The notes: generated by a model not told the origin, from the sequence alone. A stretch of 64,000 nucleotides of DNA from Hanleya hanleyi (GCA_036873755.1 JAVTVY010025213.1:44195-108194), one strand, 5' to 3'; positions 11,501 through 23,398 are shown, counted from the stretch's first letter. Translations and numbers: made by a program.

Positions 11501-12168
11501 TCACCAGTGAAGTAATCCCGCCCCCATAGGATTGCACGTGTCACAATGCAACTGTTCCATTTGGTTGTGGTGTAAAATGTCGCACATAGAGACGTCGTCC
11601 GCTTCATCATATGAATATCCATCATTATCATTCACCAAATTCTCGCTCGGTAGATCACTCGCGGCAGATCCAACTGGTGTAGGTGGGAGAATTGATCCTG
11701 TGATAGACTTGTTGAATTCGTTGCTGACGGGACACTGTTCTATTTCAATGACGTTGGTCTCAATGATAGGAATGAGTTTTTTCAACATATCCCAGCCTTT
11801 CGTGTTCAGCGTGTGTCCGTTCCGACCTGGTTTCAACTCGCTGGTTGATGATTTTAGGAACCACTCTCTTATGTGGACGAACCATTCCCCTTCATATGCT
11901 GCAGTTTTAATGTATATATTATCTTGTAGCTTGAATGGAGTTTCAACCGTCTCTTTAGCCTGAATCATTCTATCCACTCTAGGCAGGAATTGTTTGAATG
12001 AACGGCAACACCATAAGGTTTTATAATCTGCCCATTATGTCGTATACGTTGAAATGTTACTTGAGGAGAATTTCCTTCACCCCTCACTTGAACGCATAGA
12101 TTACTCATTAGTCGATACATATTGGCTTTTACAGGTGCGACAGACGTAGAATAAAGTGAGAAGCGCAT
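11501..12168 (-). pseudogene. Tandem PC4-like ssDNA-binding protein (frameshifted)
   Basis: Two overlapping minus-strand frames together give one plausible protein. Frame one starts at ATG 12168 and carries FQRIRHNGQIIKP, the first strands of a PC4-like domain. Frame two takes over near 11990-12005 and first finishes that domain's helix. It then has a second, clearer PC4 domain: WFVHIREWF, ELKPGRNGHTL, then a helix WDMLKKLIPII. An acidic, Ser-rich tail follows. A one-base lesion near 12000 separates the frames. PC4/SUB1 proteins bind ssDNA and act in transcription and repair. The start lies about 50 bp inside the right TIR. An intron is a less likely alternative. Confidence 0.6.
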
Positions 12169-12217
12169 GAGAAGTCTTTATTTACGCATTGGTCATTTTA
12201 TCAGTTGACCATGTGAC

Positions 12218-12615
12218 GGTCGAACTAATTTTCGCGTGGACGCATTCCATATCCGGTTAAGTAGGTAAACAGAGCGTATTTCGACGCCGAATAGAGGCGA
12301 AACTTAAGCAGATACGATAAATTCGTATAGGAACTTTACGGTAGACCCCTACACGAGGAATACAACGTCGCAAACAGCTTGCGCGTATGTCGCTTATTTC
12401 GCGAGAAATCGCCGAATCACGCGATACCGATTATCGTCTAATTGCGGCGAAAGTTGACGCCGGGCGATAAAATTGTATAGGGACTTTATCGTGCATCTAT
12501 ACGAGAGAAATACGACGCCGTAATCCGCGAGTCTCTATCCGTCTTAGTTTTCGAGATATCGCCATTATGACGTCATCGGCTTCCCTGCGCCAGAACCGGC
12601 TATTTACATTCTACT
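12218..12615 (-). repeat. Right terminal inverted repeat of the Polinton-like element
   Basis: The mirror copy of 7884-8281 with scattered substitutions, which implies some time since insertion. It ends exactly at the CATAGT target duplication. Confidence 0.9.
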
Positions 12616-13189
12616 CATAGTTTCTGGGTCAAAGCTGATTCGTTTGGATTCAGATGACAGCATAACCACACGTAGCTGTCCCAATAAGGCGGGCACATCT
12701 CCTGTGTTCAATGTTACAATTTGATTCTTTAAACTGCTCTCGTCGATTTCGTGCTCATTTCTCAAGTGGATTCCAATCAAATGGCTGGCGCAACAAATAA
12801 CTCCTGCTGGCGCGAGAATGGCCTGACGAATAAAAATATCCATTCGGGCCTCAGGTGGGACAGACCTCATGTTCATACCTCTTCTTCTGCAAATACAACA
12901 CTTTGCCCTTGACCTTCCGACACGTGCAAAGGGAAGAAGAACGCAGTCCCCGGGCACATCTGCTGTGGGTGCTGAAGGCGTAGCCTTGGGTGTTGCCGGT
13001 TCACTGTTTCTTCGAGCAGATCTGTAAAACCGCCCGCTACATCGTGGGCAAATCGATCCATGTGCGTCATTGTCATGCTCACATTCACCCTGGGCCCAGT
13101 GGAACTGCAAAACAGATAATTTTCTTGTTTGGCCTGATTGTACAAGTCGCGCACAGTTCGCATTTCACCTTTTCAAAGGTGGCACTCAT
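12616..13189 (-). pseudogene. ISL2EU-type transposase, N-terminal zinc-binding part (split by insertion)
   Basis: This is the 5' part of the transposase whose 3' part lies at 6191-7883. An ATG at 13189 opens a frame with CELCATC, which stops after about 34 codons. The next frame (to 12616) has a run of Cys and His pairs (CEHDNDAHGSICPRC, CCICRRRG, CCASH), typical of the N-terminal zinc-binding region of these proteins. The change of frame near 13085-13105 is either a frameshift or a missed intron. At 12616 the frame runs into the inserted element. The 6-bp target duplication ACTATG keeps the frame in register with the exon on the other side, so insertion into a once continuous exon is clear. 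Confidence 0.75.
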
Positions 13190-13223
13190 GTTGACAACAG
13201 CCGATCATTCAAACACTATATAA

Positions 13224-14370
13224 ATCGGTTTCTCTGATGCCTTCATCATAACAGATCTGAGTGAAAATTGGCAAATAAAAACGTTCAGAGGTTGACTTGA
13301 AGGTAAAACAGTTATCCAACATGTATACATGTATACTGTGACACTGCACGCATGTGCACGAGTACTTTTGTCACACTCGAATTAAAAAATTATTATCTAT
13401 AATTTTAATTGTCATTCAAGACATTTTGAAGTTCTATTATGCTTCATAATTCGGCGAAAATAATATCAAGTGTTTATGGGCACGAAAAAAATGTTCGTGT
13501 CAATAACATGATTCGAACTCCCAAAATCAAGCGTGGTTCACCGAAGCGTACGAACTTACCACACGGCCACTGGCGTAATCTATTATTGCTATCACGTATT
13601 TGGAATTGCAACACTTCGTGTCATGTTGCAAAAATCAACGAATTGATTTTTCAATTTTTATCAAAAAACACTTCTTGAACCAAAATGAAATTAACACAAT
13701 TGAAACATGACTATATAATAACGAGATTAATATCAGAATGACTTTGGTTTGCGAGGTGTTTTTTTCGGAATTTAGGGAAATGCTATGGGAATTCCCCTCG
13801 AAAAGTGAAAAAAAACACACATTTGCACGTTTTTGCATCCCATTAACATGCAAATTATGAATAATTTTGGCTCGAGTTTTCTTGTGTATTCCCAGCTATT
13901 ATTTCGCTTTGAAATATTCAAAGTTGGCAGTTTTACTGCTGAAATGAAAATTGTGTTTCTTAATGCAACACCTATAGGACAGAAATCCATCTTACTGCAA
14001 CTAGTCCTTTCGTGAAATTACTGAAGAGATGTTGAAGCTGTGTGTTTCGGGAAAGTGTACTGCCACATTATGACAGTTAATGTGCACAAATGTTGGAAAG
14101 ATGAGAAACTCGGCAAGATGCCAGCGTCTGACCAAATGTGTGCGGGTTCTTCCGACTTCACAACCAACGATGGAATAAAGCTATCTACACGCTGATCTGT
14201 ATGAAAAACACATCTGTGGAAGTTCTGTTGAAACAGTTTGTAAGATGGATGAATCAAGGTAAAACAACGTTTGCCTAGTAGCTTGCCCGGGCCGCTTGCC
14301 CGACCGCTGTTCAGGCAGGTTCAGGGATTCCACGCGTGGCCCGCCTCCATCCTCCATAATGCAGGTATGT
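13224..14370. other. Non-coding DNA, no gene recognised
   Basis: AT-rich, with only short ORFs without domain character. Confidence 0.5.
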
Positions 14371-14689
14371 ATACTACATGGCAGTGTGACTAACGTCACA
14401 GAACCTACGAAGTAGGGTAGGCATTAGAACTCCGACGCACAATGAACTCCCCCCGCCCCAAGTTGAAATCCTGCCAATATTAAGATGTGCACAGCCCAAG
14501 TCAGAATCACCCAGAAATTTTCATCAGAAGTAGGTCAGCTCAGAACTTGCTGGTAACTGTCCCCTAATGCACCCTCATGCAAAAAATTAAGGTTTCAATG
14601 TCAACGGTTCTCCTTATTTTGCCGACGAAAGGATTAGGATGGACTCACTGACTACCGAACAATTTTCAGATGGTAGCCTACTTCGTAGG
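14371..14689. repeat. Dispersed MITE-like repeat, copy 1
   Basis: The core 14404-14689 is bounded by CCTACGAAGTAGG and CCTACTTCGTAGG. Each end is itself a near-palindrome. The core and its left flank, including CATGGCAGTGTGACTAACGT, recur in inverted orientation at about 41070-41396, with a partial copy at 40890-41070. It is non-coding. Confidence 0.7.
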
Positions 14690-16536
14690 AACATACACTC
14701 CGTAAGTCGGATTTGTGAGACGGACCATGTCTATGGATGATGCCCGCCTCGGGTCCACAGTAAAAACACACGCAGTATAAATATATACCGGTACGCACTT
14801 CACTTTTCTCTAAGACAGGACATTCATTTAGTCTGAATCTATTTCAAACTCTCCGATTCAGTACACTTTAATGACATCTGACATTGTTTGCAAAATTTAT
14901 TTTGTTCGTTTTCACGATCATGTAATGAAGAGAACCTTTTACATTTGTAACTAAATCAGAATTAAATTGTCGAGCTAATTCGCTTCATATCTTCTTCCAT
15001 CCGTCGTCCCTATAATCTAATCAGGTACTGGACATTCAGACAAAGTACTCGGTACACAGTCACACCTAAATTGTGAAAATTGTGTTGACTATTCTGGTCA
15101 GCATCGAATTTTCACATGTCGGAGTTCCCCTGCATTATCCAAACTGATGCGACAATATTCGTTACATATTCTTGGCCAATTCCTGATATTTCGTATACAC
15201 TGTGATAGATACATACTAGAAGCTCGCAAGATGAACCGCACAATTCGAACCTACGTTGGTCCCTAGGGATTACTTGAATTTTGAGCGAAATTGTAGTTGT
15301 CTTATTGAGTTTGTATGCTGAGCGCTATATTGCCAGCTCTGTCTTACACATGTGACATGTGGCTCTCGCTGAGAAAATTTCGGATAGCAAATCCGTTCGA
15401 GCTCGAATTTATCAAAAATGGGGCATAGATGACCAAACTGTTTCCGCTTCAATCAAAACCCACATATTCACTACAAATTTATATACTTTTGTCAACTTTT
15501 CAGAACCCGTTGGGGGGTCCATTTGACACTTTTTTATATCCTAGGATAATGAGAAAACGCAAAGTGGCGGCCACGAGTTGACGTCAGAAAGTGTTTTCTT
15601 TTTCTTTTTATTTTACATTATGTCATTTTGTCGCATATGTCCTGCCCAAAAGAGAATGGGAGTATTTTGCAAAACCTAATTACTCTCTATCATATAAATT
15701 AGTTTTTGAGAAGAAAAAAATCATGAAAAAAATGAACAGTCAACGTAAAAATAGGCGATGATCCATGAAAACAAATATGGTGGGGTCATCACACTCGTTA
15801 ACAATATGGCCACCAAATGGATGTATACCACTTAAAAGCCATAACACTGGATATTTGAAGATTTGGAGATTTGATCTTTCATGATACTCAATAAATCAAA
15901 CTTTCCCGAGGTCAACTTTCCCCATTTTGCTATATAATACTAAACATTTCTTGTTGAATATGTAATAATCACGGGGGACACCATGATTTCTTAGAAAATA
16001 TTCAGTATTCGGTATAACAGATCAATTCAGCCTTCCCAGTCCTATCTCCAGGGGGGGGGGGGGGAGGCGGGTGGGTGTAGTGAACATCATTGAGGGTTCA
16101 TGTATTAGCCATTTACAAGTTTCCTTTTTTGTTGAAAATGATAAGGAGTGAATTTTGATGGATTTCAGAGGCATAATTTTTAGCCTCGGGAACATTTTGC
16201 ACCCTCCAATCGTTGAATCGAAAATGCCAACTTTTTGGTCAGTCTTATCACACTATTAGACCATCAGTTAAACGCAAACATGTTTTTGTTGTGTCTTTTG
16301 ATTTTTATCCCATTTTGAGATGTCTGGGTGCTTTTGTTATGAAATTCAGCTTGTTTTGAAAAATAGACAGATCGCCATGTTGGGAAGAGCAAGGAAATGA
16401 ACGTCCTCTACTCCCTTAAGTGCAGCATAACAAGGGCGCCGGGAAAAGATGTCGGTGTACTGACAAGAAGACATATGACCCCAGAGGTAAATATATACTG
16501 ACTGCCTTATATCTGAGAACACCACAAGAACCTTAA
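14690..16536. other. Non-coding DNA with repeat fragments
   Basis: No convincing exon. About 15540-15960 resembles the dispersed family at 4.7, 22.7 and 24.4 kb, with blocks such as CATGAAAACAAATATGGTGG. A G-run lies at 16052-16064. Confidence 0.4.
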
Positions 16537-16972
16537 GGATGTCCGCTGGTGGTAAATCAAAGTAATTAACTTTTTGAATAATATGTGCTGTTGCATTCAT
16601 AATTGTGTAATATGAGGAAAAACAAAGAAAAAAATATAGGTTGGTGTGCATTTTTTAGCTGTAGGCAACGTTAAATGGACTAACCCATGTTCCATTTGGT
16701 AACCTAGAAAGCATAGGGAATAGCCCTAATTTTGAAGCATAGTGATGAAAAAATCATATAAATAGTATTTAACTTTTTCTTATATTCTAACTGTTTACAG
16801 ATAATCACAATGTCTATCAAAATTTATCAAATTGGATGGATGTTGCTGAGCAAAATTCTCGGCTAGAAGGCGTTTAAAGGAAATCCCTATCTCTTAACCT
16901 AGGAAAGGGAGATAACCCATAGGAAAAACAGGCAAAATGGCTGCCAAAACCAAAAACCACCAGCGGACATCC
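16537..16972. mobile_element. TTAA-flanked MITE (piggyBac-type ends)
   Basis: The 436-bp element has 17-bp perfect inverted termini: GGATGTCCGCTGGTGGT at 16537-16553 and its complement at 16956-16972. TTAA flanks both ends (16533-16536 and 16973-16976). TTAA target duplication is the hallmark of piggyBac-family transposition. There is no transposase, so it is non-autonomous. Confidence 0.75.
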
Positions 16973-16976
16973 TTAA

Positions 16977-18410
16977 CTGATTAATGTCATTTATATCTCA
17001 TCCACGATTCTATTGTATATGTTCATGTGAACACCTTGAATGGCATGACCACACGATCGTCAGCACCGGTTTGAATGGTATTGGATAAACTTTATTTAAG
17101 AGCGATGATTTAATAGCCTATCAATCTATCGGATGGAAAGTGATAAAATACGTGACCGTTAAATGGAAATAAACGGACCAAAACGAGAGAAATTTTAGAG
17201 AGAACACATTTCCTTGCTCAACGCCTTTATTATCCACCATGCCTACCAGTTATAAAAATATAGCACAATGACTTGTACAGAGAACAAGCCCTGCAAACTG
17301 CCATTCTTTTACTTCTCATGCATTTTAAAATTTATGACCTGGCACCATATTTCCAGACTTACCATATTTGAACCACACATGCACCTTGTCATGAAGTAGA
17401 AAACTCCATAATACCCATATTTAATCCGTTTTGTAGGTCGCTATCTCATCATTGAACATAGATGATCAGGTTTTGCGGGTCAGTTTAGACCACGTCAGTT
17501 AATTTGGGATAAACATTCATTAAAACTCTCTTGAAGCTTTGCGATGGGACTCAGCTCGTTTATGGAACACGCGTATTTCAGTACCGTTTTTCCAGGAGAG
17601 GAGAGTTTTAACCATTATATCTTGGGAATATCAGCGTTTGAGAAAGTCACGATACACTGAGGGCACACTCTTTGCACACGCATGTGTAAAGTTATGACGT
17701 AAGTATTTTAAATATTTATATGGCCTCTAGGGTGATTCGGATGGATTTGCAATTCTTGCGTATTGAATTATCATGGTGCTTGCGAAGATCTCACTTGATA
17801 TTGGATACCCTGGAAAAACCCTTACTCGAAAAAACACTGTTTTTGCAACGACTGATTTATTATTGAGTACACAAAATATCTGTTTGATGGGATTTCGAGC
17901 GGATGCTTTGTCTATGTTACTGCAGGTGAATTATTAATGTACCGTGTAGGTCTAATGCACGTGTTGTTATATTGATCGTATGCGTTGTAAGAAAAAGTAT
18001 AAACATTAAATTTATATGTAATCTTTTCTTGGCGAAGCTACATGCTTGGTGATATTCTGTGACACCCGCGGGACTATGACGGCGAGGGATACGTAGTTTT
18101 GTTAGAACTTGTCTCAATTCGCCATTGGTGAGGTAATACATGTTTTAACTAATAGTACCACGTACATAAATCTACTGACGATTGAATATTGAAGAGTTCC
18201 CAACAGACATTGAGTGCGGAAGACCTTAGAACGGTAGTTAACTTCAGGATGAGAATGCTAATCGCGTTCTTTCATATCTGGTATGTTATGTTATTACTGC
18301 GAGTTATGTTATTTTATGTCAATTGGTATGGGTTGAAATATATGTTTGTATTATGGTAGCTGTCATAAGCGAGCCAAATTCCACAATGCATTGCGTATAC
18401 TCATATATAC
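16977..18410. other. Non-coding DNA, no gene recognised
   Basis: Only short ORFs. I see no repeat ends or RNA gene. Confidence 0.45.
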
Positions 18411-18608
18411 GGAGCCGTAAATGGGACATCGGAGGTATACTCCCAGTTAATAACTACGATCCGCACTTATTAAGTGTGACCTGCACTTATTATCTGCGAC
18501 CCGCACTTACTATAACTGAGGGTCGCATTTAGTAAGTGCGGGTCGCACTTAATAACTGGGGGTCGCAGTTAATAAGTGCGGGTCGGAGCATGTCCCTTTT
18601 ACGGCTCC
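18411..18608. repeat. Palindromic repeat unit, copy 1 (198 bp)
   Basis: Begins GGAGCCGTAAATGGGACAT and ends with the inverse, ATGTCCCTTTTACGGCTCC. The interior is built from short inverted and direct repeats of GCACTTATTAAGTG- and GGGTCGCA-type words. The whole unit could fold into a long hairpin. It abuts copy 2 with no spacer. Confidence 0.9.
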
Positions 18609-18804
18609 GGAGCCGTAAAAGGGACATCGGAGGTATACTCCCAGTTAATAACTGCGACCCACACTTACTAACTGCGACCCCCAGTTATTAAGTGCGGGTC
18701 GCAGTTAATAACTGAGGGACTCAGTTAATAAGTGCGGATCGCACTTAATAACTGGGGGTCGCAGTTAATAAGTGCGGATCGGAGCATGTCCCTTTTATGG
18801 CTCC
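18609..18804. repeat. Palindromic repeat unit, copy 2 (196 bp)
   Basis: The same architecture and ends as copy 1, head-to-tail with it. Internal repeat words are in a different order. Outside the pair, TAC and GTA flank the two outer ends, extending the palindrome. Confidence 0.9.
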
Positions 18805-20195
18805 GTACATATGCAATTTGTACTATCATGCAGAGTGTTTCTGAGCACAACAACAGGCGGAATTTTTATCCATCGGAGGCGCGAACCGACGACATTATCC
18901 GTGTGACGTCACGCGGAGGTTTGGCATGGTGTCATTCATTTACATTGATATTGCTGGATTTTATTCGGTATGTAGGCAATGGCATATATATTTATATGTA
19001 TATATATATATTTAACTAAAAAAAACGAATATCCAATGTCATTCGCTTTTGAAAGCCACAAGACAAATTTTCTTATTTTGTTGTGATGTTATCAAGCTTA
19101 TAGCTCTATTGATTTACACTGCCGTGACGTCACGAAGCACTGCCGTCGTTTCGCGCCTCCTACGACCAAAGAGGTCGGTCTGAGGACCCACTAATTGTCT
19201 GTATGCATATGAGTGTGTGATAGTTACCCTTCCATGTCAATCAGAGATTGATTGAATCTGGCACGCATTTTTGTGGGTCTACCAGCAACTCGACCTATAT
19301 TTACTGATGTTGACGTAATTGTTCAAATTAGGCTATCATTATATTGCAAGATGCATTTTAATTTGTTGGTGTTCAGTCCCTTTTCGCTCATTTTTTAGCA
19401 TGCAAACTTAGTCATGTTGTAGAGGTAGGTGCCTCTCCAGTTGACCTCTCAACGGTCAGCGTTTTGAAGCATACGTATCATCTCCCGAGAAATAAATTCT
19501 CAAAATCTTAACCTTCTGTCTTCTGTTGCAAAACCATCTCAATCATTTCCACTGGAAAGCTCTGCGCTCTTATAATTTGCAAACGAATCATTCTTTCAAT
19601 GACATTGAAATTAGCAAGAGGGCGATAAAAATACGTGCTGTTCAGATGACCGATGCTGATTGGTTTATAGCTGTGCCAAGACAAGTTGCGTGTCAAAATG
19701 TCAGAAGAAATCGGTCCAAGCACTCTACATCGACGGTCAATCTGCACACTGGATTGCTACGCATGCGCAAGCTGGCATATTCTACCTAAGCAAGCAATCG
19801 CTCTCTAAAACTGGAGGCGGGAGTATTCGGCACATGTCAGCCTCATTACTCCAGGTGACCCAATGAATTCATTACACTCTAGGATAATTATTTCGTTCTC
19901 ATTTTGATTTCAAAATTCGTCTTTTGGAGTGTAATTTATAGCTGAAAATTTAATCCACTATATTGTGAAAATCTCAGCAGGTTTTCCGACGATCCTAGAT
20001 ATTTTGAACTACATCGGGGACACGGAAACGTTTTATGGTTGTGATCGGGTCATAGACGAAGAAAAACATTGCGAATTTTGACAGGTACTTACGAGACTAC
20101 ACGATATTTATACCATGTACATTTAAACTGGTCAGAAAGTTGTAAGGTTTTTGGCAGCTGGAGAAAGCTAACCCTGTTATATTTCCTTTGATCAG
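18805..20195. other. Non-coding DNA upstream of the lectin exons
   Basis: No exon with clear splice signals was identified. First exons of the lectin gene may lie here or further upstream. Confidence 0.4.
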
Positions 20196-20437
20196 GGTTC
20201 ATCTGGCAGCCGTATGTTGCCGCATCAGTACTGCTCAAGGTGGACACTGCTATTTCAGTTTTGGGTGGTTCGAAGATACTTGGCTTGGCGCTCAGATAGC
20301 ATGTAATCAAGCTGGTGGTCAGCTGGCTGAACCCAAAGACGAGGCAAGCCACACGTATATCCAAAAAGGTTTTGGGAACTCAAGTGACTTCTGGATAGGA
20401 GCCCGGCGTATAGATGGAGTATGGGTCTGGAAAAATG
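20196..20437 (+). CDS. C-type lectin domain, exon encoding the N-terminal half
   Basis: A pyrimidine-rich acceptor ending TTTGATCAG precedes the exon, and a GTATGT donor follows at 20438. The frame encodes GGHCYFSF...W, then AQIACNQAGGQLAEP with the first invariant Cys, and later FWIGARR...WVWKNG, the WIG core of C-type lectin-like domains. Such domains bind sugars or proteins, usually outside the cell. The exon ends in codon phase 1 and joins the 23399 exon in frame. The signal peptide and first exons are not identified. Confidence 0.8.
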
Positions 20438-22442
20438 GTATGTCCGATTTGTATTGACATATGTTACAGTACAACGCAAAACACATAAGAAGGGCATGGG
20501 CATGCTTATAGACAAAGCCTGTCTAGTTATGATGTGGTAAAGTTAGAGGTAAGGGACAGTGAAGAAACGACCCGTCGTATAGGTATATCAGATGTATTGC
20601 GTATATTTAGATAAAACCTTATGCGTTGTAGACAAAAGAATGGTGCCCTCATAAAAAACAGGGCGTCTGACGACTAGAAGAGAACAATTGTAAGCTAGGT
20701 TTAATAATAATCAGTCCAGGAACACAGACAATAGATTTTCCCGTCCAATACTATTTTTCTAATGTGTGGTGGACAATCATTTTGTGGAGTAGGGGCCTAA
20801 ATGTGTTCTTCGAAATGGATATAAAATTCAGCAAATCTGCACAAATAAATTGTCAAATGATATATAATCTGTAGGTGTTTGGTCATTTTGTTCAATTAAC
20901 AACTATTCTCATATTACTTTAACACATTTGACATGTGCGCCCCTCACCCCGCAGCCACACTGTATGGTGCACTTCTCCAAATCTCGCTTACCTGCTGTCA
21001 GGGTCCTACATGGATCTACATGAGCACAGGTTGACAGTGATATCGTGTTTCACTCAGTTAGGGAGCGTTCCCATTTAACGTTCGTGTTTTCATGGTTTAA
21101 ACCATGCCACGAACGATGGGTGTATCGTTGATTCGTTTTTTCAAAAAAACCATTGAAATCTTTTTTACATCGAAAAACTTATAAACGGGAAAGGGCCAAT
21201 TCATTACCGAAGCATGTGGAACCTTCCCAATATTTATCAATGCTTATCAACGAACTATTAAGTTTAATGGGCCTAATGTACAAAATATCATCGATTACAT
21301 ATTACATGTATTGTACAGGGGCTTTACCATGTCGGGTAATAAACTCGTTTGGATGAACTGGGATGAGATTACTGGTTGGGCGACCTAACCTCTTCGATAC
21401 CGTCTTCAACTCAAATGTGTTTATTTAACCTTAGATCAACAGAAATTTCGATTCACGATCTCCGTTACAGTCCGTATATTGTTTTTATTTATTGAATAGC
21501 AATTCAGAAAATGATAGAATTTTAGTTACGACAATTCTCAACACTGGGACGTTATTATCAAAATGGCTTCGGTATTATCATGGAGCCTCCATGGTTTTAT
21601 ATACGGTCCGGATTAGAGCTTACTACGGTTGAAGAACTTTTGGATATTATATCCCACAGCTTGCTATCAGATGATAAGTGTCACAAAGAATATATTAATT
21701 TACAGATAGATAGATTTATTGCTCAGTTTTGTCCATAGGACTAAAATGCATATACATTAAGACATACATTAAAACAAATATAACATGTAGTACGATACGG
21801 AAAAAACACCCTAACTGGCACGCGAGATAGTAATCGCTCTTAAAGATTAATTCCTGTCATGACTGAATTTGTGGTCTCTATTATTCCAAGTTGCCCGATG
21901 ATGAGCTAAGCTTCCACGTCTTGATTTCTACGGCATATCAAAGCACAGCGTTTGTTTTTATACTTATTTGTAAAACTGAAACTTTTATCGTCGCACTCTT
22001 TCACACGCCTGTGTTTTCAAATGTTAAATTGGAGCAATATGCAAGAGGTCGGAAAATTTGACGACGTCTGGCGACTAAAGAGCAACCATATGGCTCTACT
22101 GGAAAGAATTCGTATCAGACTCGAGAATTCGGCGGATTCTCGGACGTAGCTTCAGTATCTCAGCCGCGCTTTTATTGCAGCTGTTCATGTGGAGACTATG
22201 AAGTATTCACACGGCCCCTAGCATCGGCTTAAGCGGAATTAGAGAAGCGAAATCGGGAGCTTTGATGACAGATAAGATCAAACAACTCATCTGATGTAGA
22301 TGGATGAGCATCGTGGACGTCTGATGGAGTAAACGTCTCAACATGGGATAAACATGGTAAATGCAAGAATACCCAGGAAAACTAGCCTGTAATGCCCAAC
22401 TGCTTCTTGAGAAAAAAAATGTATATATATATATATATAAAT

Positions 22443-22584
22443 TCAGCTATTTGTGTTGTTCGGACTATGTGTGTTTTCATTTTGGTGAACAAGGACAGAA
22501 TATTCTGAATACATTATTGTATAAATTTATTATGAGTTTCACTGCTTCTCGAGAGAAAAAAAAAAGTGCACTAATGCGAAAAAA
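22443..22584. repeat. Direct repeat in the lectin intron, copy 1
   Basis: This block (TTCATTTTGGTGAACAAGG through GCACTAATGCGAAAA) recurs at 23242-23376 immediately before the lectin exon. The first copy is not followed by an exon. Confidence 0.8.
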
Positions 22585-22669
22585 ATAGAAAGAATAGAAA
22601 AAAATAGAAAGCCGTAATAATAGACGCAGTTTTCTTTACCCGCGAGCTGGAAGCTGGGCAGCTCGCGGG

Positions 22670-22985
22670 ACCTGAGCAGAGGATCATGGCTAAATTCAAG
22701 ATGGCGGCCACTTGGGGTACCAGAAAAGTGATGTTTTTTTGGTCATATTTCTTCAAAATTTCTGCTTTTCCGCGATGAAAATTGGGCGAAAACTATTTCA
22801 TTCTCCATCACATTAATATTTACTAATGTATCATGCAGTTTTTGCTGAGAAATTGCATAAATAAAAAATCGTCACTGTGACGTCATCAAAGCTGCCATCT
22901 TGATTTTTTGTACATTTTCTGGTATAGCTCGACCCAAAATTAGGGAGGAGAGGGGTATTTCGACCCCCCCCCCTCCTCTCGCCAG
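22670..22985. repeat. Dispersed repeat family, copy in the lectin intron
   Basis: Shares ordered blocks with 4730-5290 (inverted), 23740-24060 and 24335-24690: GAGGATCATGG, AAGATGGCGGCCAC, GGGGTACCAGAAA, a T-run, TGACGTCA, and a terminal C/G-run. Non-coding; probably a decayed MITE family. Confidence 0.65.
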
Positions 22986-23241
22986 ATAGGGTTAAGAAAT
23001 GCTGCCTCTTTCAGATATCCAGATTTAGTAACGTGTGTTCACATAATTGTGACCCGCTCACAAAACATAATTCTATGGCTAATTTTTGCGTTTTGTGAAA
23101 TGTTGGAGATATATATTTTATATAAATAATGCTGATGTGTATAATATAAATAACAGCCTCTACTCTATAATGCTCAAGCCCTATACGTATTAATGTGAAC
23201 AATTCGATTATTTTTCTTATATATACAATGTATATATAACT

Positions 23242-23376
23242 TCCCCTATTTTTGTTGTGCGGACCATTTATGTTTTCATTTTGGTGAGCAAGAACAGAAT
23301 ATTATGAATATATTATTGTATAAGTTCATTATGAGTGTCACTGCTTCATGAGAAAAAAACGTGCACTAATGCGAAA
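23242..23376. repeat. Direct repeat in the lectin intron, copy 2
   Basis: Partner of 22443-22584, about 800 bp downstream, ending 23 bp before the exon at 23399. It includes the upstream part of the splice-acceptor region. Confidence 0.8.
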
Positions 23377-23398
23377 ATAATACTTTCATCATTCCCAG

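Larger units (their letters stand above)
7884..12615. mobile_element. Polinton/Maverick-like element, short (4,732 bp)
   Basis: The element is bounded by long inverted repeats that start AGTAGAATGTAAAT. It is flanked by a perfect 6-bp direct repeat CATAGT (7878-7883 and 12616-12621). Termini beginning AG with long TIRs and 6-bp target duplications are diagnostic of Polintons/Mavericks and relatives such as adintoviruses. Contents: a CARD protein and a PC4-like protein on plus; a packaging-type ATPase, an acidic protein and a tandem PC4-like protein on minus. Full Polintons are 15-20 kb with PolB, a retroviral-type integrase, protease and capsid genes. None of these is recognisable here, so the element probably depends on an autonomous relative. 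Three genes carry one lesion each. Confidence 0.85.
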
